64,000 nucleotides of DNA. Origin: Caprella mutica (lineage: Eukaryota > Arthropoda > Malacostraca > Amphipoda > Caprellidae). Where the stretch lies: positions 926,689-990,688 of the forward strand of contig CANNZV010000513.1 in NCBI GenBank assembly GCA_947561585.1. The letters run 5' to 3'. The notes beneath the pieces are model-generated. The model made no database searches, was not told the origin of the DNA, and saw only the letters and a list, made by a program, of their open reading frames with translations. Shown here piece after piece: positions 31,498 to 43,482 of the stretch (position 1 is the first letter of the stretch; the number at the start of each line of letters is the position of its first letter). The position numbers and the translations under genes were made by a program.

Positions 31498-33290
31498 ACC
31501 TTCGCAAATTTGCAGAAGGTTATATTTTACCCCACATTTATTTACTTATTCATCATCTTGCTATTCGCATAACTGAACTAGATTATGTGCACTCGGTATA
31601 GCGCATACCTTCACCGTCGCTTAACTGGATAATAAACAATTATCCCACCAGGTTTCATGCAATATCGTTTAATACTTTTTGAGATATTGAGTTATAATTT
31701 ATAAATGACCTTGACCTTTGACCGGATCGCTTCCAAAATTGATGGTTCCGGGACATTGACCAATTGTACCATCAAATTTCAATCAATTTGGTTGAATACT
31801 TTTTCAGTTAAGCGAATAACAAGATGATAAATAAATAAATAAATAAATAAATAAACCACAGCTAAAATATGACCTTCCCGCATTCTGCGAAGGTAAAAAG
31901 TGTTCAACCAAATTACCTGAAATTTGGTGAAGCGATTGGTCAATGTCCAGTGAGCTTCTTGTAGAATTTTGGGAGTGACCCGATCAAAGGTCATTGTTAT
32001 TCATGGTACACGGAAAACTGCCAGGCGGAAAACTGCCGAAGCGGAAAACTGCCAGGCGGAGAACTGTCAGTCACTTATTGGCTATTAATTAATTTTTTGA
32101 CTTTTGATAAACACATTCTAAGAACACTTCAATTCATAAAAAACAGCGTTAACCATTCGTCAAGTGATTAAGGAGACATTCATTCTTTACAGTTATAACT
32201 AAAGTATATAAATTATTGGATTACTAATTAGTCAATGGAAAATAGTATTTCAACAAAGCTACTTTATTTAACACACAGTAAAACAAATTCAGTGCACACA
32301 AAGAAATTATAATTACCATTTTTGACTTATTTGTTAAGTCACGTACATTTTAAAAACATGTATTTATTTATATATCTACATATATCGGATTTTATATGTT
32401 TATAAGATTTATAATTTATATCTTGTATAATATATATTAAGTGTATGTTACATCACTTATAAGTATGTTCAATATTTATTACATTTACAATTTTATTCTC
32501 CATAGCATTAACACCTTCATTTTTACAATTTTCGTTTATATGTAAAAATATTATTAATTTATAAGTTGTTCAATTCGATCGAGTGAAATTGTCAGAGAAT
32601 TAGGTTCGTAGTATCAGTTTGATAATCATGGATGTTGTGTTGCAAATTCTAAATATTTCACAAACATCGATCGAATAAGTTTTATAATGAGTACAAGTGA
32701 ATATTAAGCTTAAATGCTTGTTCAATTATCAAATTATAAACAAAATTGAAATAATTAGACACTAAACCCGTTATGAAATGATAATGTAGAGATGCCTTGT
32801 GTAAACAAAGCAATTGTACTCTGTCTCTAATACAATAATTTCTCTTGTTTCTTCTTCTTTTTGTATTTTCTAAGAAAGGTTTTATTTTTTAAATTATATC
32901 ATGTATTTAATTTTTTTACTGTAATATTTATATACTAAAATATTTTATGTATTTTTCTAATGAAGAAAAAATATATTTTTATTTTGTATACTAATTAAAA
33001 AAGAATTTTCCCCCAACTCCTTTTAACTAAGAGCGAACGTCGTTCTTTTATAAATCGAAATGTTATTACTGACTAAATAATTCATTAAATTCAGTAAGTG
33101 ACTGGCAGTTTTCCGCCTGGAAGTTTTCCGCTTCGGCAGTTTTCCGGACACCGTTATTCATAACTCAAAAAGTATTGAACCATATTGTATGAAACTTGGT
33201 GAGACGATTGGTCAATATACAGAAAGCATTTTGTCAGATTTTGGGAGAGAACGGGTCAAAGCGACGGCGAAGGTATGCGTTCTACCAAGT
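31498..33290. mobile_element. TTACCTTCGC-type palindromic repeats, interrupted by another element
   Basis: Related copies meet here: TTACCTTCGC...GAAGGTTATATTTTACCCC at the left, GACCTTGACCTTTGACCGGA at 31705, and GAATAACAAGATGATAAATA with a (TAAA) run at 31825-31856. A right part (AACTTGGTGAGACGATTGGT, GCGACGGCGAAGGTATGCG) resumes at 33162 after the 1148-bp insertion. This class of short repeat with TTGACCTTTGACC words is widespread in invertebrates; origin not determined. Confidence 0.6.
32005..33152. mobile_element. 1148-bp foldback element with 9-bp target duplication
   Basis: Termini GGTACACGGAAAACTGCC and GGCAGTTTTCCGGACACC, with subterminal repeats of CGGAAAACTGCC. The target duplication GTTATTCAT is at 31996-32004 and 33153-33161. 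No transposase reading frame. A 9-bp duplication and GG start would fit a MULE-type element, but I cannot assign it firmly. Confidence 0.8.
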
Positions 33291-33299
33291 GCACGTAAT

Positions 33300-34060
33300 T
33301 TAGTTACTGTATATTTTAGGTTTTCAAAACTAAAATATTCTTGTACTGATAAAATACTCCCTCTACATCATATGAAATTAGAAGTGTGTATAGAAGACTC
33401 GCCATATTTGAGGGGCCAAGTTATTTTAAAATTTCTTTATCCTGTCAGAACGGATTTTATGTATTTGATGATTGAATATCCTTCATTTTTGGATAACATG
33501 TATTGATTAGTAATTACTTGTATAATATTTACGTAATATCTCTATCATAATTAATCTTGAGAAAATTTCCATTTTTCTTATCTTTGAGATCATTGTTGAG
33601 ATTTACCGGCCTTGCTCTATTGTTGATGGTATTACTGAGAATGTTTAATCAATGAACACAAGACTTACTTTCATCATTTCTATGCTCTGTAGAAGTTTTT
33701 GACATTCTCACTCTGATAAATATCTGGAATATTAAGAAGCAGAGTTCAACCAAGTTCTCACCTTGTTATAATCTACCGTAAAATATTTAAACTTCTTGAG
33801 TAGAATAAAATTCTAGCTCTTATTCATTCGTCTGATACTATTCATTTATATATGTACAAGTTTTTCACTTGAATATCAAAAGTCAACTTATTTTTCTAAT
33901 CATTTTCTATTTGTATCAAATTTGCATATGCACTTACTATTTTGCATATGCATTTCAAGATTTGCATATGCGTTTTTTATATGCATTTGCATTTTTTCAC
34001 CAATATGCAAAGTCACAACCCTAATGATAAGGTCTCACAACCGGGTTGGATCTACATTAA
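33300..34060. other. Intergenic stretch
   Basis: An open frame of 105 codons (33189-33506) runs from the flanking repeat and has no recognisable domain. The 33905-34020 part is the ATGCAT-rich element end noted above. Confidence 0.4.
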
Positions 34061-34065
34061 TTAAT

Positions 34066-34497
34066 ACATTTTAGTAGGGGGATTAACGTATGTTTTCGGA
34101 ATCAAAGACGATATCGCTGTGGTTAAAAAGGATATTAAATACAAGGGAATAGATGAAGCAGTCAGAAAGGAAAATGGCTCTAAGAACTAAGTCACCTATC
34201 ATCGTCGGTGACAATGCTCATGGATGAGGAAAAGCTACGCAGTGAATACAGTCACTTATATGGAATGTGAATAAAGGGTCACAACCACCTGTGGCTGCAC
34301 TCACGGATGGAAGAGGGAAATGAAGAAGTGATAATAAATTGAACCTACTAAAGTAACAAAAATCTAAAAATTCTTAAACTACAGGTAGCGTTAAAAAAAA
34401 TGAAACAAAGAAAATTCATAATCCAAATTACAACAGTTCGGGGCGCCACACTCCTTTTCTTCACCACAGACAGCTTCAGGATAGACCCTGGGGGAGT
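34066..34497 (-). mobile_element. SINE-like retroposon, diverged copy
   Basis: Same layout as the other copies: AGTAGGGGGATTAACG tail, GATATCGCTG, GATGAAGCAGTCAGAAAGG, TTACAACAGTTCGGGGCG, GACAGCTTCAGGATAGACCC head. Clearly older than the copies in the Deltex introns. Confidence 0.75.
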
Positions 34498-34769
34498 CAG
34501 ACTGGCTAGTAGAAATATGTATGGACAATGAATATACTTAGTAGAGAGAAATATAAACAGAAAATGAAAATACAGTATACAGAACAAAAATTTAATCAAC
34601 TCATTCTTACATAGTATATTTTAAAAACACAAATCATAAGATATAGTCAATGCATTAATTAAGGCATTTTAACTGTTTTATATTACTAAGAGAAAAATGG
34701 AGAAAATTTCATTATGAATCATTTAGCTATAAGATACCTAGCTACAAGGCAAAAATATTCAGAAAAAAC

Positions 34770-35480
34770 GTATCTATCACCACATGAATACAACAATTGG
34801 AACATGTTCATAACATGAATACAACAATTGGAACATATTCATTACATGAATACAATAATTGGAACATATTCATAGCATGAATACAACAATTGGAATATAT
34901 TCATAACATGAATACAACAATTGGAACATGTTCATAACATGAATACAACAATTGCAACATGTTCATAACATGAATACAACAATTGCAACATGTTCATAAC
35001 ATGAATACAACAATTGGAACATATTCATTACATGAATACAATAATTGGAACATATTCATTACATGAATACAACAATTGGAACATGTTCATAACATGAATA
35101 CAACAATTGCAACATGTTCATAACATGAATACAACAATTGGAACATATTCATAACATGAATACAACAATTGCAGCATGTTCATAACATGAATACAACAAT
35201 TGCAACATGTTCATAACATGAATACAACAATTGGAACATATTCATTACATGAATACAACAATTGGAACATGTTCATAACATGAATACAACAATTGCAACA
35301 TGTTCATAACATGAATACAACAATTGCAACATGTTCATAACATGAATACAACAATTGGAACATATTCATAACATGAATACAACAATTGGAACATGCTAAT
35401 AACATGAGAACAACAATTGAAACATGTTCATAACACGAGCACCGCAATTGGAACATGAGTACAACTATCAGAACATGTTC
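34770..35480. repeat. 31-bp minisatellite, about 22 copies
   Basis: Unit of GAATACAACAATTGGAACAT plus GTTCATAACAT, with GCAACATG and ATATTCAT variants repeating in blocks. Lies 1.2 kb downstream of the Deltex stop. The right edge degrades (GAGCACCGCAATTGG). Confidence 0.93.
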
Positions 35481-35489
35481 ATAACATGA

Positions 35490-36653
35490 ATGGTTGATTC
35501 ATAGAATGGTAAGATTTGAGCGGCATAGAAGCTAATCAGAGATTATTCAACAATGATAAATTTCAACACCTACTATATATAATTAAGTGCACATAGGTAT
35601 CTACGTTTAAAATTATATTAACTTAATTTATATTGCAGTTTCAAACATATAGATATTATTTCATTCAGATCACCCGTAAAGCGATTATTCCATTCAAGGT
35701 TTGGGTGACCATTCTACAGGTGATCCTTCTATTAGAATATACTGTAGAGTTATAGTACCATTTGAATGCAAATCTAAGAATTGGAAATCAATTAGAAAAA
35801 AATATTAGTATGAAATCAAATGAATGAATCTTTATCTTTCACTGGTTTTAACAAGTTCAAACCATATTTAATCAGATAAAACATGCAATAAATTCTAATA
35901 TCAACATTCAATGCAAATATTATAAGTGAAATAGGAATGTGTTCTAAAAGTGCTTTTCTAGTGTCTAGTGCCACACTAAAGCATAATATAATGTAACAAT
36001 TTAACTAGGATAATATATGAGTTATCAGACAGTTTCACATTTTCGATCATTAGAAAAATAATAATTACTGAACTTATATTTTTTTTGCAATTAAAAACTA
36101 GTAATAGTTTTCTATATTTATTTGAAAGATAATATGAATAATGAATATATATAAATAGAATAACAGTTCTGAAAGGCTTTATGCACAGAAATTTCCTTTA
36201 TTTAATAATTCCTTATATTTAATAAACAGCAGAGATATGGAAAAAATACAATAACAAAACAAAATAAAAAATACAATCCTTTAAATTTTAAACCAATAGT
36301 TACAAGCTAGCTAGAGGTTTTCAAATAAAAGAATAATTGGAGATAACTTTTGACAGTCTCGTATTAGCTATTACATAGCTAATTGCTATATAAAAGAAGA
36401 ACATTAGATTTCCTGCTTCTCAATACATAGATTTCAATGGAAATTGAAAAAATGGAAAGTTAAATTCACTTTTAGATCTAAGAGTGCAAGAAGTGAGAAA
36501 GTAATTTGTATTGAATATATGTCTTAAAATTACAACACTTTAATTTAACCACAAAAGATAATAGATCACACAATCATTCTATCATATATAAATTTCAATT
36601 TAGTTCAAATAAAATGACTATCTAGAAAATAATACAATAAATGAACACTTCAA
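35490..36653. other. Deltex 3' flank
   Basis: Contains the probable 3' UTR: on the minus strand ATTAAA occurs about 110 bp after the stop, and more AATAAA-type signals lie further on. A family B half-end is at about 36007 (GAGTTATCAGACAGTTTCAC). Confidence 0.4.
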
Positions 36654-36941
36654 TTAATTCTTTTTCATTCTGAGTTTATCAAAAAAGTTACCACCCTTTG
36701 AAGGAGCAGGTTGTTCCGGTACAAACTCCTCGCAATTCTCATCAACCCCAACATTTTTCAGCTCCGTAAGAACATTTTGCAGATAGTTAGGGTCAGGGTA
36801 GCCGTGGTTGGCAGGCCCATGGGTGTTGGTCTTGTGGTGAATGTCATTCCACACCACACTGTCATCTGCACCAGTTGTGCTTGACGTGCCCACAGTGAAA
36901 ATAAGGCGACGATCAAACGCTATCTTCAGCAGCTTAGCCAC
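36654..36941 (-). CDS. DTX: Deltex-type E3 ubiquitin ligase, last coding exon (DTC domain)
   Basis: This exon holds the end of the Deltex C-terminal (DTC) domain, which in the family binds NAD+/ADP-ribose and works with the RING in ubiquitin transfer and Notch pathway regulation. Diagnostic stretches: [48 protein letters not shown]. The acceptor is TTTTTCAG at 36942-36944 and entry is phase 0 (GTG codon for Val after GKK of the previous exon). The stop is TAA at 36654-36656. A short polar tail ([14 protein letters not shown], then a basic end) follows the domain. The symbol is given at family level only: the DTC sequence is closest in feel to DTX1/2/4, but the protein is short like DTX3. Confidence 0.93.
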   Translation of the reverse strand: MAKLLKIAFDRRLIFTVGTSSTTGADDSVVWNDIHHKTNTHGPANHGYPDPNYLQNVLTELKNVGVDENCEEFVPEQPAPSKGGNFFDKLRMKKN

Positions 36942-37089
36942 CTGAAAAATAATAAGAAATGAAGATCTTGTTTTACATAACTAGATAGTTAATTATGTAA
37001 ACACCATGTAATTTTATTTGATAGACAAATATAAGGCTAACAATTACTTTAATTAAGTAGGTTTCAACTTTTCAGAACAATTTGCCATA

Positions 37090-37290
37090 ACTATACCTAA
37101 AGTCATGGGGAAAATAGTCAGAATAAATAGCTACATAGAAATTCAGAAAAGTTAAATTAGATGTGGTTCCATGATAAAATCACCTATCATCAATCTGTGA
37201 AAATGCTATTGGATGCAGAAAAGCTACTCAATGAACTAAGTCACCTACAACCATTTAGTGACAATGCTCATGGATGCTCTGCGAATAAAC
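37090..37290 (-). mobile_element. SINE-like retroposon, heavily decayed, in Deltex intron 4
   Basis: Recognisable words: TAGTCAGAATAAATAG, TGGTTCCATGATAAAATCAC, GGATGCAGAAAAGCTACTC, GACAATGCTCATGGATGC. Confidence 0.6.
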
Positions 37291-37320
37291 TAAGAGATTG
37301 AAATATGCTAATTTCTTTAC

Positions 37321-37429
37321 CTTTTTCCCCTTAGGTGTGTTAGGTACGAAAGCAGTTCTTGGGAAACTGAAGGCGTTGTATGGTCGTCCAGGATGTGGAT
37401 GCTCAGGTCCTTGAGTGCCGCGAGGGATA
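37321..37429 (-). CDS. DTX: Deltex exon 4 (DTC domain start)
   Basis: A 109-nt exon with acceptor TTTTTTTTAG and donor AAAAAG|GTAAAG. It enters in phase 2: CA from the previous exon plus T gives His, then IPRGTQGPEHPHPGRPYNAF, SFPRTAFVPNTPKGKK. This is the classic GIQGPEHPNPG region opening the Deltex C-terminal domain. It leaves in phase 0. Confidence 0.93.
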
Positions 37430-37690
37430 CTAAAAAAAATCATTACCATGGGAAGGAATGAATATAGTACTGCAACACTCATAGTAGCTACTTATAGAGT
37501 GGGTGTTATGAGTGAAGAAACGGTTTTCTTTTATTTGATTTATGTTAACACACACACAGTTTCAGAGTACTGTGGTTTATCCTTAGAAGCATTTATCAGA
37601 ATAATACCTAGTACTAATTAATTAGAATAAGTTTTCCTCCATGGCAATGTTCCAATTTTTTAGTTTGATAAGTGACCATAATTAATTGAT

Positions 37691-38182
37691 TAAGTACGGG
37701 TTTAACATCTGCTTCGGAACCAAAGGCCATATCGCTGACGTAAAAGGAAATTAAGTACAAGGGATTGGAAGAAGCAGTCAGAGAGGAAAGTGGCTCCATA
37801 CATGAACAAAGTCACTTACCATTGTCTGTGACAATGCTCATGGATGCAGAAAAGCTACTCCGTGAATGCAGTCACTTACCCAAGGAATGTGACGAAACGG
37901 GACACAAGCACCGATGGCTGCACTCACGGATAGAAGAGGAAAATGAAGAGGTGATAGTAAATGAAGTCTACGAACCTACCTAACACAAAATCTAATACCT
38001 CATAGTTGAAGAGCATAACCCTAGCGCTATCCTCTAAAACTGCAAGTAGCGTTAAAAAAATGATAAACATGGTAAAAATGAAAAAAGACAATCCATAATC
38101 CAAATTACAACAGTTCCGGGACCAAGGGACGCTACCCCCCTTCTCTTTCACCATAGATAGCTTCAGGATAGAGCCCCTGTTG
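37691..38182 (-). mobile_element. SINE-like retroposon in Deltex intron 3
   Basis: About 490 bp. In the minus orientation it runs from AGGGGCTCTATCCTGAAGCT to a tail GAAGCAGATGTTAAACCCG. Nearly full length and similar to 42262-42761. A 76-codon open frame on its minus strand is also present in the other copy but looks incidental. Confidence 0.8.
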
Positions 38183-38349
38183 GTTGACCATAGTTAATTA
38201 TCATTACAACCTGTGAGGTGGCAATACTTTTAACCCTTTCAGTCACCATCACTAGGACTAATCACATAGAAAATGTGCTATATCTCACAGTCACAGTTCG
38301 CTATACCTAACCACGTACTAGAATAATGCAATAGGATTATAGGGTACAT

Positions 38350-39480
38350 ATAAAGGGTGTACGGACAACAGCCATGCAATATATTATAATTTTATATTGG
38401 ATGAATTGTAATGCACTTAAGATATAATAATATACCTAAATATTAGATACAATAATATTAATCGTATAGTCCGAAATTGTGCATAAAGTATAAAAATTAA
38501 TATTGATGGTAGATTCAGAATTTAAAGTTGAAGTATACTAAATTCATTTTTTTTAAATCATATTTAACCCATTTAGCTCCTTAAACAGTCAAATGGTTAA
38601 CAAGAAGTGGAAAAGCTATAGATGCAAAACTTTCTTTTCAAACATTTCAAAATACAAAGAATAGTACAAACACAAGCTTTACAGGTTAAAATTTCCAGTG
38701 AGTGTGATTTTGCATTTTACTATTTTCATTGGGTTAATTAATATTTTTTATTTGTTGAAACAAACTTTTCTGCTAGATTCAGGATAGATTAGAAACTGAA
38801 GTAGTATTTATCTTTTCTATGTTTAAAAAAATTCTCACAAAGAACACTTTACTCAGTAACTTTGAATTTGTTTTTCTATAGTTCCATTGTTTCTAGTTCG
38901 CACCAATCAGAAACATGTCTTATAAATATTTGAATAGTGTGAAAATATGAGAATAATAATTACTGAAATATGTTTTATTAGATTTGTTATTATAGTAATA
39001 ACAAATCAACATTTTAGTTGACTCATATACACCCAGTGTTGTTTGAAAGCAATTCTTAAATAGTAAGATGCAAAATCACACTCACTGAAAATTTTTACCT
39101 GTAAAGCTTATGTTTGTACTTTTCTATGTATTCTGAAATGTTCGAAAAAAGTTTTGTATCTATAGATTTCAATCTTTTTGTCAACCATTTGATTATTTAA
39201 GGTGTGAAATGTGAAAGTAAATGATTGTAACAAAGAAATAAATCTAGTATTACTCAGTATTAATTTCAATGCTTCTTTATTCACAATTTCTTACTATACA
39301 ATTAACATTTTATACTAAAATTTTAGGTTAAAATAATAATATACTTCACATTAAATTAATTCCAAGAAATGTTAGGTTTACAAGTGCATTACAATTCACC
39401 CAAAATAAAATTATAATATATTGCATGGCAGTTGTCCGCATGGCAGTTGTCCTAGAGCCATATAAAGTGCCTAATAAGCA
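38350..39480. mobile_element. 1.1-kb near-complete palindrome in Deltex intron 3
   Basis: Left GGACAACAGCCATGCAATAT and right ATATTGCATGGCAGTTGTCC are inverted, and pairing continues inward: TTGTAATGCACTTA against AAGTGCATTACAA, and AAGCTTTACAGGTTAAAATT against AATTTTTACCTGTAAAGCTT, to a centre near 38980. No coding content. Confidence 0.8.
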
Positions 39481-40150
39481 TTTCCCCTTCAGATGAACAC
39501 AGAGTGTCAGCGAGGGCAAGTGCAATATTCCTTCCGCATGAAAGTGCAGTTAAATCATGGTAGTTACCACCTCATAGCTATAAAAAAAAGCTGAGTTTCA
39601 TTATAGTCTATTTACATTACAACCAAAGTAACCTAGTTCAACCATAAGATTTAAGAACTCCAAGAAATGCATAGAAGGTAGTCTGAATTCTGCAATTAGC
39701 TATGCTATGGTGGTTAGTCTGACTAACCTCATCATATAGCTAAAAAAATGCAGAATCATCAAATGTTTTTTTGTTTAGCTAGCTATAGTCTATTTACAGC
39801 CAAAATAACATATTTCAACTTTAAAAACTAAAAAGAACTGCATAAAAGTTATACCATGCCTGAAAGGGTTAAATAACTAGCTAATTAGTTATTTAGTTTT
39901 TAATAGTTAGGTTAAGTAGTGTCGTAGGGACTGTGTGAAGTTGGTGTTGAAGAGGGGCAACAACAACACTAACTGGTAGCTAACTTCAAAGTTTTATGCC
40001 ACAAAGCCTGTTTATAGAATTTCAGACTCAGAATATATTTTGATTGAATGGATGTTGAATTTAAATGAGATTTAGGAACAGGATATGAATTTCTTGAAAG
40101 GCTAGACTCAAAATAATGTCATGCAAGGAGCTAATAGAAATATAACTCAC

Positions 40151-40394
40151 TGATAAGTAATGACGATGGCACCATCTGAATTTTTTTCACCAGGCAAACT
40201 TGTGTATTTATCATATTTGATTTCCATCCTTCCTCCCTTTGGTTGGGTTCCAGTCCTGATGCCGTGTATTTTGGAACAATTAGGGCATCTTAAGGTGCCT
40301 TGGTTACTAGACATCAAATTTTTCAGACATTGAATGTGGAATGCATGTCCACAGAGGTTCAATTCTACAGCTCCAGAGAGTCCCCTAGCCTTGT
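40151..40394 (-). CDS. DTX: Deltex exon 3 (RING finger, second half)
   Basis: A 244-nt exon with acceptor CATTTTACAG and donor TATCA|GTGAGT. It encodes ARGLSGAVELNLCGHAFHIQ, C, then LRCPNCSKIHGIRTGTQPKG and SLPGEKNSDGAIVITY. The CGHxFHxxC and CPNC motifs complete the RING begun in the previous exon, and GTQPKG...SLPG is the linker typical of Deltex proteins. The entry frame needs one base from the previous exon, which fits the GC donor proposed at 47985. Confidence 0.92.
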
Positions 40395-40486
40395 CTGTAA
40401 AATGTTAAACTATAATTAGGCTAAGTGCAATATAATAAAATCATTTAACAGTTGGCGAAATATCTAGAGCTAATTAATATTTAATT

Positions 40487-41242
40487 CAGGGTTGTTAAAA
40501 ACAAATATTTAAAAAAAAAACAAATAAACCATGGTTTATTTGGTTTTTGTTGGTTTATTTGTTTTTTATATGGAATTATTTAATAAAAGTGCATATAGAT
40601 ACTTATTAGCTTATAACTGATTACTAGACATGATTAACATTACAAAACATCATTCATATTTTGGTAAATTATGAAAAAATTAATTAATGCAGATGCTATG
40701 TAACATTTTACTACCAATTCATGAATAATTCTTAGCTGCGAGTCTACTTTGAAAAGCTCTTAAAAAATTCAAAGATCAAGTTTTAAATAACATAGCTAGA
40801 TTCAAAATTAAAATATTTCTTAAATTCTTACATTTCCATTGATTTACATTTCAAATGTAGATGTTCAAATTAAAATATAACATATTAGCAAATGAATATC
40901 ACAGTGTGACTCAAGACTATATCTTGATATTTACTTAATCACTATGTAAAATATCTTTATAAAATGATAATAATACAATATGGTGAGGAGAAAACCTGTC
41001 CATATTTCTATTTTCCTTTGGTTTTATTGTCTTCCATTAAAATATTACACTACTAAGATTAACTAAACATATTTTATATTGCTACATAATATATTTATAT
41101 GCTTTAATAAAACTATTTTAAATGATATAAAAATAATATTGATGATTTCTAATAAATTAAAAATGATTTTAGAGCTTCAAAGGATAAAAAAAAAAAATAA
41201 ACCATGGTTTTTTTTTAGCTTGGTTTAAACCAAACCACCCTG
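40487..41242. mobile_element. hAT-type MITE with 8-bp target duplication
   Basis: Ends CAGGGTTGTTAAAAACAAAT and TTTAAACCAAACCACCCTG, with AACCATGGTTTATTTGGTTT-type subterminal inverted words. The target duplication ATTTAATT is exact (40479-40486, 41243-41250). No transposase. 756 bp. Confidence 0.85.
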
Positions 41243-41448
41243 ATTTAATTATATATATTTATTAGATTGAAAAAAAAAGCCATATGGTAACATAAAAAAT
41301 GTTATACAGGCAATTAAAAGTAAATAAAGGATTCTGAATAAGTGATTTAAAAAAAAAAAAATCTTATGACAGTGAGAAATTATTGAAGACTATAATGAAA
41401 ACAAAACGAAAAACAATTAAAGAAAATTGCATTCCATTATCCAACCAA

Positions 41449-41703
41449 CATATGAAGAGTTTGGTTCCAAAACGCGATAAACGCCACTTTTGAAAAAAAT
41501 GAGTTTCCACCTAAATCAATATTGTATTTCGTCGGTATTGTGGATTTGAATTGTTTAAGTTATTATAACCTCAATATGCTATGTGAATGATTGAAACAGA
41601 AAATAGTGGTTTTCATCTTTGTACTTTCTTGGTAAAGAAAACACATTTTAACTCAAATTGATCAAAATGGATTTATAGCGTTTTGGAACCAAACTCTTCA
41701 TAT
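41449..41703. mobile_element. Palindromic MITE (GAAGAGTTTGGTTCC termini)
   Basis: ATATGAAGAGTTTGGTTCCA and TGGAACCAAACTCTTCATAT are perfect inverted repeats that continue into CAAAACGC. 255 bp, no coding content. Confidence 0.8.
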
Positions 41704-41959
41704 TATCTTAATGAAGCCACTAATAAAGAAATGGATGTCTAATACCAACTCCAGAAAATTTCAAGGAAACAGTAGGACATTAAAATTATTTCACCAGATT
41801 AAATGCTTCTTTACATGATGTTTAAAAAGTTTATACGTTATACAATTTCTAAATTAGAGAGGCAGTGAATTCCACACTAAAATTGATTGGTAGAAGAAGT
41901 TCTTTTGTGAAATTGATTTGGTGACTAATGGCATATTTAAATTGTCAAATTCTCTGAAT

Positions 41960-43330
41960 CTTGTATTATTTATTATGAAAATAAGAATCTGAATCATTTA
42001 TGAAGTAAATATACATTTTGAGAGACACGAAATACCTATATAAAGAATTGAAACTCATATAGTTGTCACAAGAGTTAGGATTAGACTTATTTAATAGCTT
42101 AAAGGCCCGCCTTTGAAGGCCACTAACCCTTGCCACATTGCACGTACCAATGGCACCCCAAACAGATACACAGTAAGACAAATAAGAATATACAAGAGAA
42201 TAATAGATTGTTTTTAATACATTATAAGGTGAACAAAGAGCGACACGGTACATCACAACTATTTATTTTAGTAGGGGTTTAACGTCTGCTTCGGAACCAA
42301 AGGCCATATCGCTGACGTCAAAAGGAAATTAAATACAAGGGACTGGAAGAAGCAGTCAGAGAGGAAAGTGGCTCCATGAACAAAATCACTTACCACCGTC
42401 GGTGACAATGCTGATGGATGCAGAAAAGCTACTCCGTGAATGCAGTCACTTACCAAGGAATGTGACGAAACGGGACACAAGCACCGGTGGCTGCACTCAC
42501 GGATGGAAGAGGAAAATGAAGAGGTGATAGTAAATGAAGCCTACGAGCCTACCTAACACAAAATCTAAGACCTCGTAGTTGAAGAGCATAACCCTAGCGC
42601 TATCCTCTAAAACTGCAAGTAGCGTTAAAAAAATGATAAACATGGTAAAAATGAAAAAAGACAATCCATAATCCAAATTACAACAGTTCAGGGCCCAAGG
42701 GACGCCACCCCCCTTCTCTTCCATTCACCACAGACAGCTTCAGGATAGAGCCCCTGGGGGCTACATCACAACTAGAGACCTTGATATTTTAGTTGAAATA
42801 TCAGCAATATGATCAGAAAATGACAACCTATCATCGAGTATAACTCCCAGAAACGTAGCACTTCTTACTCTTACAATAGGAGTCCCTCTCAGTAAAATCT
42901 CAGGTAAGGGCAGGCTGATGGGTCTATGAGTAAAAATCATGTAAGAAGTTTTGGATACATTCAATGAGAGTCTATTTAGGCTCAGCCAATGATCAATAGT
43001 TAACAATGATTGAGTTAGTCCAGCGCTAACTTCCAACAAATCATCCCCTACTGACATCACAGTTGTATCGTCAGCATAGTGTATGAAAGAGAGATCATTG
43101 CCTGTTCTATACAAGTCATTGATATAGAGAATGAACAGCAAAGGTCCCAAGACAGATCCTTGGGGAACTCCAATATCATAAGTTATATAACTAGAAAATG
43201 CATTATTTACTCTGACTCTTCCAGCCCTATCTGATAAGCAAGATCTAAATCAAGATAAGATAGTACTTCTGCATCCATAACGTTCAAGCTTGTTTAACAG
43301 CTTGTTTTTATATATTACCTTGTACCTATA
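41960..43330 (-). pseudogene. LINE reverse transcriptase fragment, split by a SINE-like copy
   Basis: In the minus orientation: KLERYGCRSTILS, a stop (TGA, 43250-43252) where relatives have Trp, FRSCLSDRAGRVRVNNAFSS, then GVPQGSVLGPLLFILYINDL, the RT active-site motif YADD (FIHYADDTTVM), TFLGVILDDRLSFSDHI. After the insertion it resumes with LKTIYYSLVYSYLSYCVSVW and LQRRAFKLLN. This is the palm and C-terminal part of a non-LTR reverse transcriptase of jockey/CR1/L2-like type. The 5' part and endonuclease are absent. Confidence 0.88.
42262..42761 (-). mobile_element. SINE-like retroposon nested in the LINE
   Basis: A 500-bp insertion flanked by the exact 13-bp duplication TACATCACAACTA (42249-42261, 42762-42774). 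In the minus orientation it starts CCCCCAGGGGCTCTATCCTG and ends GAAGCAGACGTTAAACCCCT then ACTAAAATAAAT. I see no clear tRNA-type A or B box, so the promoter type is unknown; it could also be the 3' end of a LINE. Confidence 0.88.
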
Positions 43331-43450
43331 AAAAAAGACTGCAGAAGCAGGCATTTAAACAAATGATATTTTATTGTGAGCAACTAACACATGCTATTTT
43401 AACATGATTAAAAATATTACTGATATCATCTAACCAATGTTATTCTTGAT

Positions 43451-43482
43451 ATTTTTTAGGTGTTTAACGTCTGCTTCGGAAC
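43451..43482 (-). mobile_element. SINE-like retroposon, tail part (separated by the LTR element)
   Basis: Contains GGTGTTTAACGTCTGCTTCG, the tail of the copy whose body continues at 47483. The SINE target duplication ATGTTATTCTTGA begins this segment (43437-43449). Confidence 0.9.

Noticed and set aside
31779..31994. 71-codon minus-strand frame
   Set aside because: Lies in the TTACCTTCGC-type repeat; no domain.
33189..33506. 105-codon plus-strand frame
   Set aside because: Begins inside a repeat and shows no recognisable domain or splice context.
37924..38154. 76-codon frame conserved with 42497-42724
   Set aside because: Both copies lie in the same retroposon; similarity is explained by common descent of the repeat, not coding selection.
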